DNA from: Symbiodinium natans
Lineage: Eukaryota; Sar; Dinophyceae; Suessiales; Symbiodiniaceae
Length of the DNA: 64,000 nt
Reading direction: 5' to 3'
NCBI GenBank assembly: GCA_905221605.1
Contig: CAJNDS010000412.1
Location: forward strand, 1 to 64,000
Numbering within the stretch: position 1 is the stretch's first letter; every line of letters begins with the position of its first letter. The notes beneath the pieces are model-generated. The model was not told where the DNA came from. It was given only the letters and a program-made list of their open reading frames with translations, and made no database searches. Of the stretch, positions 1 through 10,946 are shown piece by piece. Made by a program: the position numbers and the translations under genes.

Positions 1-470
1 GAAGAAGAAGAAGAAGAAGAAGAAGAAGAAGAAGAAGAAGAAGAAGAAGAAGAAGAAGAAGAAGAAGAAGAAGAAAGAAGAAGAAGAAGAAGAAGAAGAA
101 GAAGAAGAAGAAGAAGAAGAAGAAGAAGAAGAAGAAGAAGAAGAAGAAGAAGAAGAAGAAGAAGACGAAGAAGAAGAAGAAGACGAAGAAGAAGAAGAAG
201 AAGAAGAAGAAGAAGAAGAAGAAGAAGAAGAAGAAGAAGAAGAAGAAGAAGAAGAAGAAGAAGAAGAAGAAGAAGAAGAAGAAGAAGAAGAAGAATAAGA
301 AGAAGAAGAAGAAGAAGAATAAGAAGAATAAGAAGAAGAATAAGAAGAAGAAGAAGAATAAGAAGAAGAAGAAGAAGAAGAATAAGAAGAAGAAGAATAA
401 TAATAAGAAGAAGAAGAATAAGAAGAATAATAATAATAAGAAGAAGAATAAGAAGAAGAAGAAGAGGATG
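1..470. repeat. (GAA)n microsatellite
   Basis: Nearly pure GAA trinucleotide tract, purine-only on the plus strand. Scattered GAC and AAT variants increase towards the right end, where GAATAA units dominate (about 290-450). No gene is supported in 1-830. Confidence 0.95.
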
Positions 471-559
471 AAGAAGAGGAAGAAGAGGAAGAAACAGAAG
501 AAGAAGAAGAAGAAGCATAATAACAAGAAGAAGAAGAAGGAGAAGAATAAGACAAAGAA

Positions 560-722
560 GAAAATATAGAGAGAGAGAGAGAGACAGAGAGAGCGAGAGC
601 GAGAGAGAGGGAGAGAGAGAGAGAGAGAGCGCAAGAAAGAGGGAGAGAGATAGAGAGAGAGAGAACAAGAAAAAGAGAGAGAAGAACAGAAAAGAGAGAG
701 ATGAGGGAGAAAGAGAGATACT
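560..722. repeat. GA-rich simple repeat
   Basis: Imperfect GAGAGA tract continuing the purine-only strand of the GAA block, degraded by C and A interruptions. The 110 bases after it, up to the telomere-like repeat at 835, hold nothing recognisable. Confidence 0.85.
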
Positions 723-834
723 AAGGCATTGTGGCTTAGGTCAACCCACCCCCCGGCTTGAGGCTTCCGCAGCAATGTTTTCCAATCAAGCGGCCTGTGA
801 CACCTTCTGACATCCCTGAGTTGCATAGTTGGGT

Positions 835-853
835 TTAGGGTTTAGGGTTTAGG
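835..853 (+). repeat. Telomere-like TTTAGGG repeat, left flank of copia element
   Basis: Just under three TTTAGGG units run directly into the left LTR. The array resumes at 9877 on the other side, so the retroelement split a pre-existing interstitial telomere-like array. Confidence 0.9.
849..853. repeat. Target-site duplication TTAGG (left)
   Basis: The five bases before the left LTR are TTAGG, repeated exactly at 9877-9881 after the right LTR. A 5-bp duplication is usual for Ty1/copia integrases. The sequence is part of the telomere-like unit, so chance similarity is possible, but it lies exactly at both LTR edges. Confidence 0.8.
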
Positions 854-1134
854 TGCTGACGAGCAGCAGGTGAGCCAGCAGATTCAGCAACCATGGGGAA
901 TGCCATCGCTCGAATTTTCCGCTTCAGGCACGAGAGATCCGACAAATGCTCCCTCTCTGAATGTTCTACTTCGCATGGCCTGCTGTGCTGCCATGCTATG
1001 TTCATGATTCGCATGGCTTGCTGTGCTGCCATGCTATGTCTGATTTGCATGGCTTGCTGTGCTGCCATGCGACGTACTTCGAGCCCTTCACGCTCACCTG
1101 AATTCAAGGTTGACATGAGAAGGACTCTTCATCA
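854..1134 (-). repeat. 3' LTR of the copia element
   Basis: 281 bp, TG...CA ends, identical by eye to 9596-9876. It contains three near-copies of a GCATGGC...GCCATGC stem-loop unit in a row (about 974-1070). No promoter element could be assigned. Confidence 0.95.
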
Positions 1135-1145
1135 CTCCTCCTTAA
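1135..1145 (-). other. Polypurine tract of the copia element
   Basis: On the element's strand the 11 bases before the 3' LTR are TTAAGGAGGAG, a purine run in the position where plus-strand DNA synthesis is primed. Assigned from position and composition. Confidence 0.7.
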
Positions 1146-1189
1146 TCTGGCTTCGGTATCCGATGCCTGATTACTGTACATATCGTCAA

Positions 1190-1680
1190 CCTGTCCTTGC
1201 TTGCCGTAATGACCTTCCATGGCCTTCACGACACACTCTGCACATCATCCTCTGCTGAACACTCGAGGAATTTCGTAACCCCCAGCAGTGCCTATACGTA
1301 TGCACATGATCCCCTCCATCAGTGATGTAGAACGGGCCGTTGGGGATCTCGGGGACAGGGACCTCGACCTCCCTGATTTCAATTCGCGTCATCGGCTCCT
1401 GTGGGACCAAACGAACCATCGCCAGGTCGGCTTGCACTCCAATGGATCGGCAGAGGGGCTCTTCGGGTCGTTCTTCGCGAACGCGATTGTTCATCTGATG
1501 GTGCAGTTCCATCTCCACTGCTTGCTGCAAACGACGGAGGCGCTTCACTCGCCGCGAGTTGTCGTGACCATCAAACAGGCGATACCAAATCCACCATAGG
1601 CCTTCCCAAGCAGCCACCAAAGCCACTCCAGCCAAAATCATCACGACATACAGCTCCAGAGATGTATCCAACGGCGTTGG
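1190..1680 (-). mobile_element. Copia C-terminal extension: membrane segment plus Cys/His motif
   Basis: Downstream of RNase H the frame continues for about 160 residues. It first codes a strongly hydrophobic stretch (LELYVVMILAGVALVAAWEG and following Trp-rich residues, about 1570-1665), predicted to span a membrane. It ends with a Cys/His-rich motif (HVHTYRHCWGLRN, then CRVC, about 1200-1300) that may bind zinc. Classic copia and Ty1 elements end after RNase H, so this extension is unusual. Its role is unknown. Confidence 0.6.
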
Positions 1681-1779
1681 TTCCTTTACTTGCCTTGCCC
1701 GGCAAGTTTGCACCATCATCATCAAAACAACCATCCTCGCCAATGAGGTCTCAGCTGTTCGTACGACCCTATCGACTAT

Positions 1780-2240
1780 GCCCCAAAGGCCCACCAATTC
1801 CTGTAACCGCTGGCGTGGAAAGCTTTTGGTTAATAAGTCTGCCAATTGCAGCTTGCCTGGAACGAACTCCAGGGCCACTTGGTTCAGCTCGATCTTCTCC
1901 CTCAAGAAAGACGCCCGAACACGAAGATGTCGAGTTCTCCAGCTTGCGCTGGATGCCGGACTGGCCAGCACGATGGCAGCTTGGTTATCCACCTTCAGGC
2001 CGATTTTTGAATCACCCTTTTCAAATTGGTCAGTGATTGCTCGCATTGACATCGCCATCACCAAGGCCTCGATCGATGCCATCAACTCACATTCCGCTGT
2101 ACTTAGGCATACGAAAGGTTGACGGGAGGACCGCCAACCAACAACGGTCCCCCTCCAGGTAATGACGATGCCGCTGTGGCTTCGCTCTCCGGTTGGAGCA
2201 AAGGATGCGTCGCTCCAGGCGGTCAAGCCAGGGCCACTGT
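1780..2240 (-). mobile_element. Copia RNase H part
   Basis: Ty1/copia-type RNase H: LTAWSDASFAP with the first catalytic Asp (about 2206-2232), LSTAECELMA with the catalytic Glu (about 2070-2113), KVDNQAAIVLA with the next Asp (about 1980-2010), and TRHLRVRASFLREK (about 1890-1940). It degrades RNA of the RNA:DNA hybrid during reverse transcription. It follows RT directly, as usual for the family. Confidence 0.9.
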
Positions 2241-2399
2241 CCTGGATGCAAAGGGCATAGTTCATCGTGGCTTGCAGGTATGCCAGGAGCTTAATGCCGA
2301 TGGTGATGCAACGAGGAGCGGCCTTTGTAAGCAAGGAACCCATGGCCGCTACCGGAAAAGAGATATCCGGTCTGCTCCTTTGTGCAATCCACAACAACT

Positions 2400-3330
2400 C
2401 CCCACACAATCGTTGTGCTTGTCGTAGTTCACTTTCAGTCCCGGGGCTTTCACCATCCTCTGCAGTAAACGTCAACAACTCCCTGGAACACGGAATCGGC
2501 GACTTATGTTGCTCAGGGATGCCATGGGACCTCAACAACTCCATCACATACGGGCGTTGATGAAGAAATATGCCATGTTCCTCATTGGCCATCTCAATCT
2601 CACATCCCAGAAAACGAATGCCGCGGTCCCGGGTCATCACCTCCAATGGTGATGTTTTCCACACCGAACCAATCTTAGAAGCTGTCGCCGTGAGCAGAGC
2701 AAGTGGGGCACAAATCATCAAATCATCCACATAAACCAAGATTGTGCCATCTGGTGGATCCAGACAAGAACTCCCAGCTTCATAAATGAACCAGATGTTC
2801 GGTTCCGCCGCCCCTTGGTGAAGCCTCCACTGACGATTCTCGGTTTCGAAAACCATCTCCTTCATCATCTTGTCACGATAGTTCGCCCACAGCTTTGGTG
2901 ATTGCCGTAGTCCATACATCCCATGTGTTAGCAGCCATTTCTCACCAGGTTGCACCAGGCCAAGTTGCACCAAAATCGCTGGGGGTGTAATCAAGTACCG
3001 CACCTGATCGGGACCAACGGGCATTGGAGTCAGCATAAAGGCCCCCGTTATGTCCAAGGATCCAGTGATCCATTTGCGATACATCGAATACACCAAGGTG
3101 CACCTCATACTCTCCGCTGCTGCACCGCTGGCGAAAACATCCTGAGGGGCATCATCAGCAAAATTTCCACAGCATACAATTCGAGCTTTCCGTTTGCATA
3201 GGCTCTCCTCGCCGCCAGTCTCTTGATTCTCTGCTGCCGGAGGCTTGAGGGTATACACCATTTTCGCTGGGAGATTCTGCACATTCGGGTCCCTCTCATA
3301 CTGCTTCGCCTGCGAGGAACTCAATCGTTG
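2400..3330 (-). mobile_element. Copia reverse transcriptase part
   Basis: Reverse transcriptase of the RVT_2 (Ty1/copia) type. The catalytic box ILVYVDDLMI is at about 2706-2743. Upstream are the family motifs HGMYGLRQSPKLW (about 2890-2940) and GSLDITGAFML with the first catalytic Asp (about 3030-3065). The region KRKARIVCCGNFADD (about 3150-3200) matches the start of the RT fold. The YVDD variant is typical of copia elements. Confidence 0.93.
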
Positions 3331-4999
3331 AAACCCCTTTTCCACCACTTGTAGTTCCTTCTTGATGGAGGGCAGCCATTTCGTAGGATTCAGCCTCACT
3401 TCCGCTGGACTCACATTGTGGGTATGTCGTAGGGGTTCTTGAAGGTTCCGAATCAGGTCTTCGATGTTCGGGGTGTACTCCGGCTCCATTTTTGCCATTC
3501 TCGGACCCAATCCATGTGACGGCCAACTTTCCAGCTTTGAAGCCATATCTTCACCCACTTCATCAGGCACGTCCTCCCACTCCAAGTGGTTCATGTAGCG
3601 CCGGCAAACATACTCCAGCTCTCCTCCAGGGTCATCAGATCCACAAACACGACGTAGTAGCGGAGGATCAGGGGAACCAATTTCGGGGTCATCGCCATGC
3701 TCAAACTCATCATCGACGAACACCTCCCAATCTCCTACATACTCAACCTCCTCCCAAGTGGCAGGGGTGTCCTCCTCCTCTTCCCATACGACTCGGGCTC
3801 CGCCCTGAGCCGTGCACTCCGGACCAGAAGAGAACACCTCAGGCAAAGGTGTGGTTTCCAATGTCTCGCTCACCGAGAGCGCCTTCATCGTGTTGCCACC
3901 AGAGCATTCTGGTTCTTGTGGACCTTCGTGAGGAAAGCCATGATCACGAAGAAACGCTAAGTCGCCTCGCCCCAAGCGATGCAACCCCGCCGGGGTGTAA
4001 GCGGAAAGAATCCACTTCCTTCCATCGTCCTTCACCCACGCATGTCGTCTTTTTGGGTCAAACCCCGCCGGGTGTTTTGAGACATCCACCAATTTTCCTT
4101 CAACCAGGGCTTGAGGATCTTCACCATGCTCGTGTAGGCGTCGTTCACCACGTGCAAGAGTGGAACCAAGATCACCTCCATGTTCCAACCAAAGCCCGGA
4201 TTTCACTTCCATGGGCAGTTCCATGATGTAGTTGGTGGTCCCCTTCTCATTGTGGATGTCCTTATGCATCTTGGCCTCGGCGATGTGGTGCAACACAAGG
4301 GTACTCCATGTTGGCTGACGATCCGGGTACGATCTCTTAAGTTGCTGAAGAAGGTAGGCGTTCAGGTACCTCGTCGTCCAAGGCAGTGCTTTGGCATTCG
4401 AAGTTATGCCATGGAAGGGTCCTTGAACATAGGCCCCCATCAATATCCCTTGGCCCACAAGAGCCCGAGGATTTCGCAAATTGCACTTCACCTTGTCGAG
4501 TTCCCCCAAAATCTCTATGCACCCCTTCTTCTCATACTTCCCCGCTTCACACAATCGCCTCGCCATGATTTCCACCTCTGAGGTTTGGTGTGGCTGCAAA
4601 CCACACATTCGGAGTTCGCCATCTTCTCCACCGTCGCATTCCGCCAAGCGTGCTTGTAGTGCATCAAGTTCATCTGGTGCCTCACCTCCACACTCTTCCA
4701 CCTTCATTGTCCTCAATCTCACTCCAGGGGTCTTCGAAGTGGCCCTTGTCATCGGCGGAGCATAGGACACAGGTGGGCCTTTTGGATATGGAGGAAGCTC
4801 ATCATCCTTTGTAGAGGCCGGTTTTGAGTCCGGGGCTGCTGATGGTGGTGGCATGGGTGGCGGCGATTCCGGTTCCACCAAAATGGTGGGGGCCACAGTG
4901 TCCAAAGGTGGTGGATCACGGGCCACCCTCACATGTGTGGTTTGGATGAAGGTGCCGGTGGACTTCAGGATCACATGCCCACCTCGGATGTCAGTGGCT

Positions 5000-5900
5000 G
5001 GCCCCAAATACTTCCCCTGAAGCCAGTGAGGACTCAGATCCTCAACATCACCGGTCTTGTACTTCTTGATCTTCACGTACACCTTCGCTCCATAGGCCAC
5101 AGGCATGGGTGGCACGATGCCCAATTTCTCACACCTTTGTTGGGCCGCTGCTGTCTGAATTGCCGTGGGCCAGTGTTCACGCGGAAGCCCAGCAGCATCA
5201 AGCAATATTCTCGCTCGCCTCTTCAGGAATCGAACTCCTGCCTCAGCCACTCCATTTTCAGCTGGCTCCGAGCCTGTTGATGTTGTTGGCAGCATTCCTT
5301 GCGAAAGGATCCACTTCCTAACCAAGTTGCCACGAAACTCACCTCCTCGGTCAGCATGAACCCTCACTACCGGATACCCCAGCGCCTTAATGTCCACCAC
5401 CATCTGTTGGATCGCCGGCAGCATAGTGGCAGCCTTTTTGTTTCGGACAGGCACGCAGTAGTACAAGGTCTCGGTCTCCAGGGTTCCTTAAAGGTGGCTT
5501 TGAGCTTTTCCCATTCTTCTTTAGCCCTTTGTTCCTCCCCCACTGGAGGCAACTCCACCTCCTCCTCTTCCTCTGGAAACTCAGCCTCTTCATCCGATAG
5601 CGTCTCCTCGGGCTCCTCCTCTTTCCAGTCGTCCGGTATAGGGTGGCCCCGAACTTCATGATGGACTTCCATCCCATCGGCTTTGGGGATCCTGAAAGCC
5701 GTACTTGAAGAACTTTCCGTCAGGAGATCGCCCATGTCCACGAAGAGGTCCAGCAACATCCACACTCAGGACATAGCCTGAGGGGTGAAGGGTGCTCCTA
5801 TGCCTCCTCCCCGTCGCTGCATTCCTCACGCAGATAGCACAGTCCCTCCTGAAAGGTTGGTGGTTCCGCATGACGTGAAGTCTCCAGGCAGCATCGGCAG
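5000..5900 (-). mobile_element. Copia integrase part
   Basis: The zinc-binding HHCC module reads HVMRNHQPFRRDCAIC (about 5819-5877). The first Asp of the DDE core is in SVDVAGPL (about 5728-5771). The second is in VHADRGGEF (about 5330-5368) and the Glu in ENGVAEAGVRFLKRRAR (about 5220-5275). Integrase lies before RT, which separates copia from Ty3/gypsy elements. The stretch after it, to about 3400, is acidic and poorly conserved. Confidence 0.85.
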
Positions 5901-6699
5901 ACATTTTTGAAAGTTTGATGCGACCACTGCCATCGGTGCGAAACACCCCAAACAATCCACTCACAACCTCCTTGAGCTCGTTCTCCGCCACCATAGGGTT
6001 CGAAATGCCCATTTCATTCAGGTACAGCTGTGCATGGCCATCATCAACCCAAGCAATTCCAGGATCTTCAGCCGTGCGAAACCTCCTCCTCTCCACCAAG
6101 AACTTAGGAATGCAACCACCCCGCTGGACCTGTCCTGCAGCCGCCAAAGCATGCAGAAACTGAAAGCGATTGCGGTGCGTCTCATACACGGCGAACTCGG
6201 CTGGAGTTGCCGCCACATCATGCGACAGGAGCGCCCCAATGCGACCATTAACTGCCGCCCATACCAGCACCTTCCACACCTTGGTGAAGTCGCCCATATT
6301 CATCATGGAGCCCACATTCACATAGACCACATCCGTCAAGCGTCCCAACTGAAGCAAGGCATCACTGGGGCGATAATAGCCAGGCGGGTCCCAACGAACC
6401 ACCCATGTCGCTGCACGAAGCAACCTCTTTCTCGTTCTTCGATTCAAGGCTATCTCCTTCATGCAATCCCAGGCGCTTTCCCGAGGGTGTCGGATCAATA
6501 GCTCCGCCTGCAGCTCCTCAGCATCCCTGAAAAACGGGGCCTTTGAAAGAGCCTCACGCCCAGCCATAATGTCCCCAGTGCTAGCATACTCGCAAAGGCA
6601 TGCCCACCAGCTTGTTGTCACCTGGTTCAGGACGTTCAAGGACTCCATGGTGGCCTCCCTCAACGTTGGAAGCTGGGAAGCCTCAAGCTTGGAGATAAG

Positions 6700-7060
6700 A
6701 ACATGTGCCGTCGTCGCATCAATTTCCGGGCATCCATCCACGACTTTAAGAGGCATGCTTCCACCATCACCATCTACCAATTCACAGCACGATGGGGTCC
6801 AGTTAAGCTTGTAGCCCAGCTTCGAAATCACCTGACCCATCGGGACAATCATCTGGGTGACCTCATCGCCGCTCAGAAGGGTGCCTTGGCTGTTCTGCTT
6901 CATGATCGTCCGAGCATCGCCAGCCAGTGCCACATCCACTTGCGTAGCTTGGTCCCATTCACTTTGGCTCAAAGGCGGTCGCAGAGCATGGGTAGCTCCG
7001 GAATCCATCAGCGCTGCCCGTGGTGATGAGGTCGTGATGGACTGGTGATCATCACCTCCA
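6700..7060 (-). mobile_element. Copia aspartic protease part
   Basis: The retroviral-type aspartic protease motif AALMDSGATHALRP (about 6975-7015) carries the catalytic DSG. It lies between the Gag zinc motifs and integrase, the expected place for the enzyme that cuts the polyprotein. Confidence 0.85.
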
Positions 7061-7239
7061 AACAAGATCTTCAAGGTGGGCTTGATCGCCTTCAGGTTCT
7101 TAATCTCATCCCACAACTTCATCACCTTCACGAACACCTCCGGCTTCTCCTCAATCGCAACCTTTCTAGCCGTCGGTGTGGAGATAGGGGTAGTCGTGGA
7201 TGTTGCATCGCCCTTCTCCCCCTTTCCTTTTCCCTTGGC

Positions 7240-9858
7240 AGCTCCACCACCAGGTGCCCTGCAATCTCGCACCTTGTGTGTTGTAGAACCACAAGCCAGG
7301 CAGCGCCGAGATCGTTCACCCCGTTCTAGGCTCGCCCATGTATGGGGGTAGCGGCAGGTATTCCCCCGTCGACATCCTTTGTCGCCAGCGAAGAATTTGC
7401 ACACACCCTTGGAAGTGGAAGAGTTGGGGGTCGAAGGACTATATGGGGTCGTAGACGATGCCGCCTCCGAAGTTGCCGCCAAAGCCTTCAGTCTCGGAAG
7501 TGCTTCGTTCCTCTTGTTCACCCCTAACCTCGCTTGTTGCTCCATCTCAGCTTGCAGATGTTGGGAAAAGGACGTTATACTGCTGGAGGTAGGGCATACA
7601 TCCACCTGCAGGTTGCTCCTCACCAAACTCACCCTGAACGACAGCTCTGGATCCGACTTCACCACCGAGGCTGTTATCCGATCTAGGCCTTGCAACAAGA
7701 CCGACGGATCCGGTTCCGCAATCCCAATCGCCTGAGCGCGTCTCCTCCAAAGAGACCACTTTCGCAAAGTGTCCACCGCCTCCATCGCCGTCTCACATTC
7801 TTGAGGATGCTCCAGACTGGTCAAAACCAGTGTTTTCTCCTGCCTATTGCCCGGTTGGTAAGTGGCAAATAGCTTGCACAGAAGGCCGACAGTGTGCACA
7901 TCTCCCACCGCAATGGCTTCCTCCTTCACTTGAGCAGGAATTGCGCCCAAAACCATTGCAGTCGCTCGTCGTTCCACACGACTCCACTCCGGTTTGCCTA
8001 AGGCTGAGACCACTGGCTTCAGTCGGACTTTCTCCAAAGGTGTGGACACCGAAAACCGTGCATACCAATCCGAAACATCCTTCAGGGTCATCGTCCACCA
8101 ATGGCTTGATGTGTCACTCAAGTCCTCCATGATCGGGGTGATGTGGGTAAGCCAGTTCAAAAGGTCAATGCTTCCCGTGGATGGGGTGTACGCCGGGAGT
8201 TGAGGCAGCTCAGAAATACCCGGTTTCACCGTCTCTGGCCGTTCACTCTTGCTATGCTGATTCTGGAGCAACGACTCTATACCACGGGCCATAGCAGTCA
8301 ACACCTGATCGTTGGAGGAGCGTGGTCCTGCAGGCAAAGATGATGCATCCTGTCGTGGTTGTTGTGTAGGTTCAGGTGAGGAAGACCGAGGTGCACCTAG
8401 ACCAAATAGCCCTTGCAAAAACGACCGACTCTGTGGGATCTGCGCATCTGTTTGTACAGCACTAGGGCCAGGACCAGGTGTAGGATGGTTCTGCGGAACT
8501 CCTGGTTGAGCTCCCGCCACATTAGGTCTTACTGAAGACACACCAGGAAGGAGAAGTGAAGCAGAGCCCATCGCTTGTCTCTCACCCGCCGAATAGTCTT
8601 GAAAATGCTGCAGCAGACTTCCACTGGTACCCACCGTAAGGCCAGGTGGTGGACCAGGTGTAGGATGGTTCTGTGGAACTCCTTGTTGAGCTCCCGCCAC
8701 TTGCACTACAGGATTGGTGGCCATTCGTTCTTCCATCCTTTCCAGCTGCAACCTGAGCGACCTCGCCTCATCCATAGCTTCTTCAGTCTTTCGTCGCTCA
8801 TCTTGAATCTTTCCCATCATTCCACTGTACAGCTCATTCATTGCCCCATCCAGTTGCTTCGCCACTTCAGCCTGAACCAACTCCTGCGGAATCCCAGCCG
8901 ATCCAGAAGAAGGCGGTGTAGGGGGCGGAAAAATTGTTGCTCCCTCAGCGGAGCCATCACCTTGGCCATACCCAGTGGTGCGTGGCCTCAGCCAAGGATT
9001 CTCATGCATCGGACTCCAAGCCGTATGCACTTCCACTCGACGCTGTTGGAAAAATTCGCCCAATCTGGAAAACCACATCGCTGCACGACTCGTACGAGCT
9101 GCCTCGGCGGTCCTCTGAAGGGCATTCGCTGCTGATGCCGGAGACTGAAGAGGTGAGGGTTGCAACCATGCTCTATCTGTAAGCCCAGATCCCATTGTCC
9201 GTGGCGGTTCCATATCCGTTGCCCCCATTGTAGCAGATCTAGGCCCCAAGCCCATTCCACCAGACTGTAAAACCTCTCCAGCTCCACTGCTCACATGCGA
9301 TGACATTCCCACTGCTTCAACCCCAGACGGTGCATTCGCAGGCACTGATCCATGTGCACCATTCATGAAAACTGCATCATTTCCAGGGGCGACACCAGGC
9401 CCATCAGCCACCGAAGTTGCACATGGGGCACGACCAGGCCCTGAATTCTCAGGCACTGATTGCACTCCAGTCTCAGGCGCTGATCTGTGACCATTCAAGG
9501 TTGCTGCAGCTGTACCCAACTGTTGCCCATCCTGTCTTCCATAATCAGGACCATGATCTTCACCAGAGAGCCTTGGGCCGCTTGGGCTCATAACCTGCTG
9601 ACGAGCAGCAGGTGAGCCAGCAGATTCAGCAACCATGGGGAATGCCATCGCTCGAATTTTCCGCTTCAGGCACGAGAGATCCGACAAATGCTCCCTCTCT
9701 GAATGTTCTACTTCGCATGGCCTGCTGTGCTGCCATGCTATGTTCATGATTCGCATGGCTTGCTGTGCTGCCATGCTATGTCTGATTTGCATGGCTTGCT
9801 GTGCTGCCATGCGACGTACTTCGAGCCCTTCACGCTCACCTGAATTCAAGGTTGACAT
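7240..9858 (-). mobile_element. Copia Gag part with CCCH finger and CCHC knuckle
   Basis: Long, Pro/Gln/Ser-rich Gag with a predicted coiled coil (about 8690-8880) and a capsid-like central part (about 7550-8220). Two zinc motifs close it: a CCCH finger (C-x8-C-x5-C-x3-H, 7342-7401), and a CCHC knuckle (CLACGSTTHKVRDC, 7261-7302) followed by a Lys/Gly-rich tail. CCHC knuckles are standard in Gag; a CCCH finger next to it is not. The frame is open from 9858 through the whole 5' LTR, but an ATG at 9592-9594, inside the primer-binding site, is a more natural start. Confidence 0.85.
9583..9595 (-). other. Primer-binding site matching the initiator tRNA-Met anticodon arm
   Basis: Directly inside the 5' LTR the plus strand reads TGGGCTCATAACC, the anticodon stem-loop (CAU) of eukaryotic tRNA-Met, so the element's RNA is complementary to it. 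It does not match a tRNA 3' end (no TGG start). Drosophila copia is known to prime from a 5' half of initiator tRNA-Met cut in the anticodon loop; this site fits the same mechanism. Confidence 0.75.
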
Positions 9859-9876
9859 GAGAAGGACTCTTCATCA
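9596..9876 (-). repeat. 5' LTR of the copia element
   Basis: 281 bp, identical by eye to 854-1134, with TG/CA ends. The Gag reading frame stays open across it. Confidence 0.95.
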
Positions 9877-9881
9877 TTAGG
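9877..9881. repeat. Target-site duplication TTAGG (right)
   Basis: Exact copy of 849-853, directly after the right LTR and continuous with the TTTAGGG array that follows. Confidence 0.8.
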
Positions 9882-10089
9882 GTTTAGGGTTTAGGGTTTC
9901 AGGGTTTCAGGGTTTCAGGGTTCAGGGTTTAGAGAGAGAGGGAGGGAGAGAGAGAGAGAGAGAGAGAGACCTCCTTGTGCGCCTTGAAATCCTAAACTCA
10001 AGCAATTTAGGGTTTAGGGTTTAGGGTTTAGGGTTTAGGGTTTAGGGTTTAGGGTTTAGGGTTTAGGGTTTAGGGTTTAGGGTTTAGGG
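9882..10089 (+). repeat. Interstitial telomere-like arrays
   Basis: TTTAGGG and TTTCAGGG units (to about 9935), a GA tract (about 9930-9970), then about twelve clean TTTAGGG units (10006-10089). This is the right half of the array split by the copia element. Confidence 0.93.
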
Positions 10090-10915
10090 CTACGCACGTC
10101 TGAGCCCGAAACCCCTGGGCACGAAACACCTGAGCCTTGACCGAGGCATCGGCCTGACCGTGCTCTGGCAGAGGGGCTGGAAGAAGGATCCTCCTGAAAC
10201 TCATGGAGGTTTTTGAAGAATTCTAAACCCTTAAACATGGGTTTAGGGTTCAGGGTTTAGGGTTCAGGGTTTAGGGTTTAGGGTTGAGGGCTACTTGGAC
10301 CCAGAGTTTAGGGTTTGGTTCCCTATAAGGCCCTTTGAACAAGAAGTGCACCCTTTTTGTGCCTTGTTTGCTCTTGGGTCTAGGAAGATAGGGATACCTT
10401 TTTTGCAGGTTCTCGAATCAGGCTTATCGTACTTCGGCATGTATTAGGGATGTTCCCCGTTTATTTGGAAGCACGCAATCATGTTTTATTAAGGGAGGGA
10501 TTGAGTTTAAGTTTAGAGTTTCGGGTGTGGGGTAAAATGGGTACCCCGTTAAGGCTAAGGGTACCAAAGTGGGAGGGGCGTTTGGGGTTAGAGATTTTGG
10601 CGGGGCAGTCCGCCATAGTCATCACTAGTCACATGGAAGGGGGGTGGGGGGGAGCGGGAGAGGGGGGGGGGATTGGGGCGGGAATACCCAGATAGCCTTA
10701 TAAATGTTCGGTACAGGAGATTCTGTTTCAGCCAAACGGATGACCACGTGATGGTTATAAGGTGCATTTCTTTATCGGGCAACAATCAATGTTGGGGGCC
10801 CTAAACCCCAAAACTTCTTGCGTGAACAGATTCCCAAGCCCTAGTCCCTGGGCCACGGGTGTTTTATTATTCTCTGTAGCCTGCGAACTTCAATGTACTT
10901 TGAAACTTGTTCACG

Positions 10916-10946
<31 letters not shown>

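Larger units (their letters stand above)
854..9876 (-). mobile_element. Ty1/copia LTR retroelement, near full length, very young
   Basis: Fossil copy of a Ty1/copia element, 9,023 bp, on the minus strand. Both ends carry a 281-bp LTR starting TG and ending CA. A primer-binding site lies inside the 5' LTR, a polypurine tract beside the 3' LTR, and a TTAGG duplication outside. The order Gag, protease, integrase, reverse transcriptase, RNase H is the copia order (integrase before RT). The LTRs are identical by eye, so insertion is very recent. It looks close to whole, with about one break in the coding part; some copia-group elements use frameshifting or splicing between gag and pol, so even this may not be damage. 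The long Gag and the extra C-terminal region are larger than in classic copia. Confidence 0.95.

Noticed and set aside
893-1258. Plus-strand frame across the left LTR
   Set aside because: Shadow of the LTR, repeated identically at 9635; no gene features.
3492-4226. Plus-strand frame of 244 codons inside the copia element
   Set aside because: Opposite-strand shadow of the pol region; the minus strand carries the conserved motifs.
9583-9595. tRNA-Met gene
   Set aside because: Only 13 bases of the anticodon arm match and no cloverleaf flanks it; its position fits a primer site.
10006-10089. CRISPR array
   Set aside because: Head-to-tail 7-bp units without spacers; a eukaryotic telomere-type repeat.
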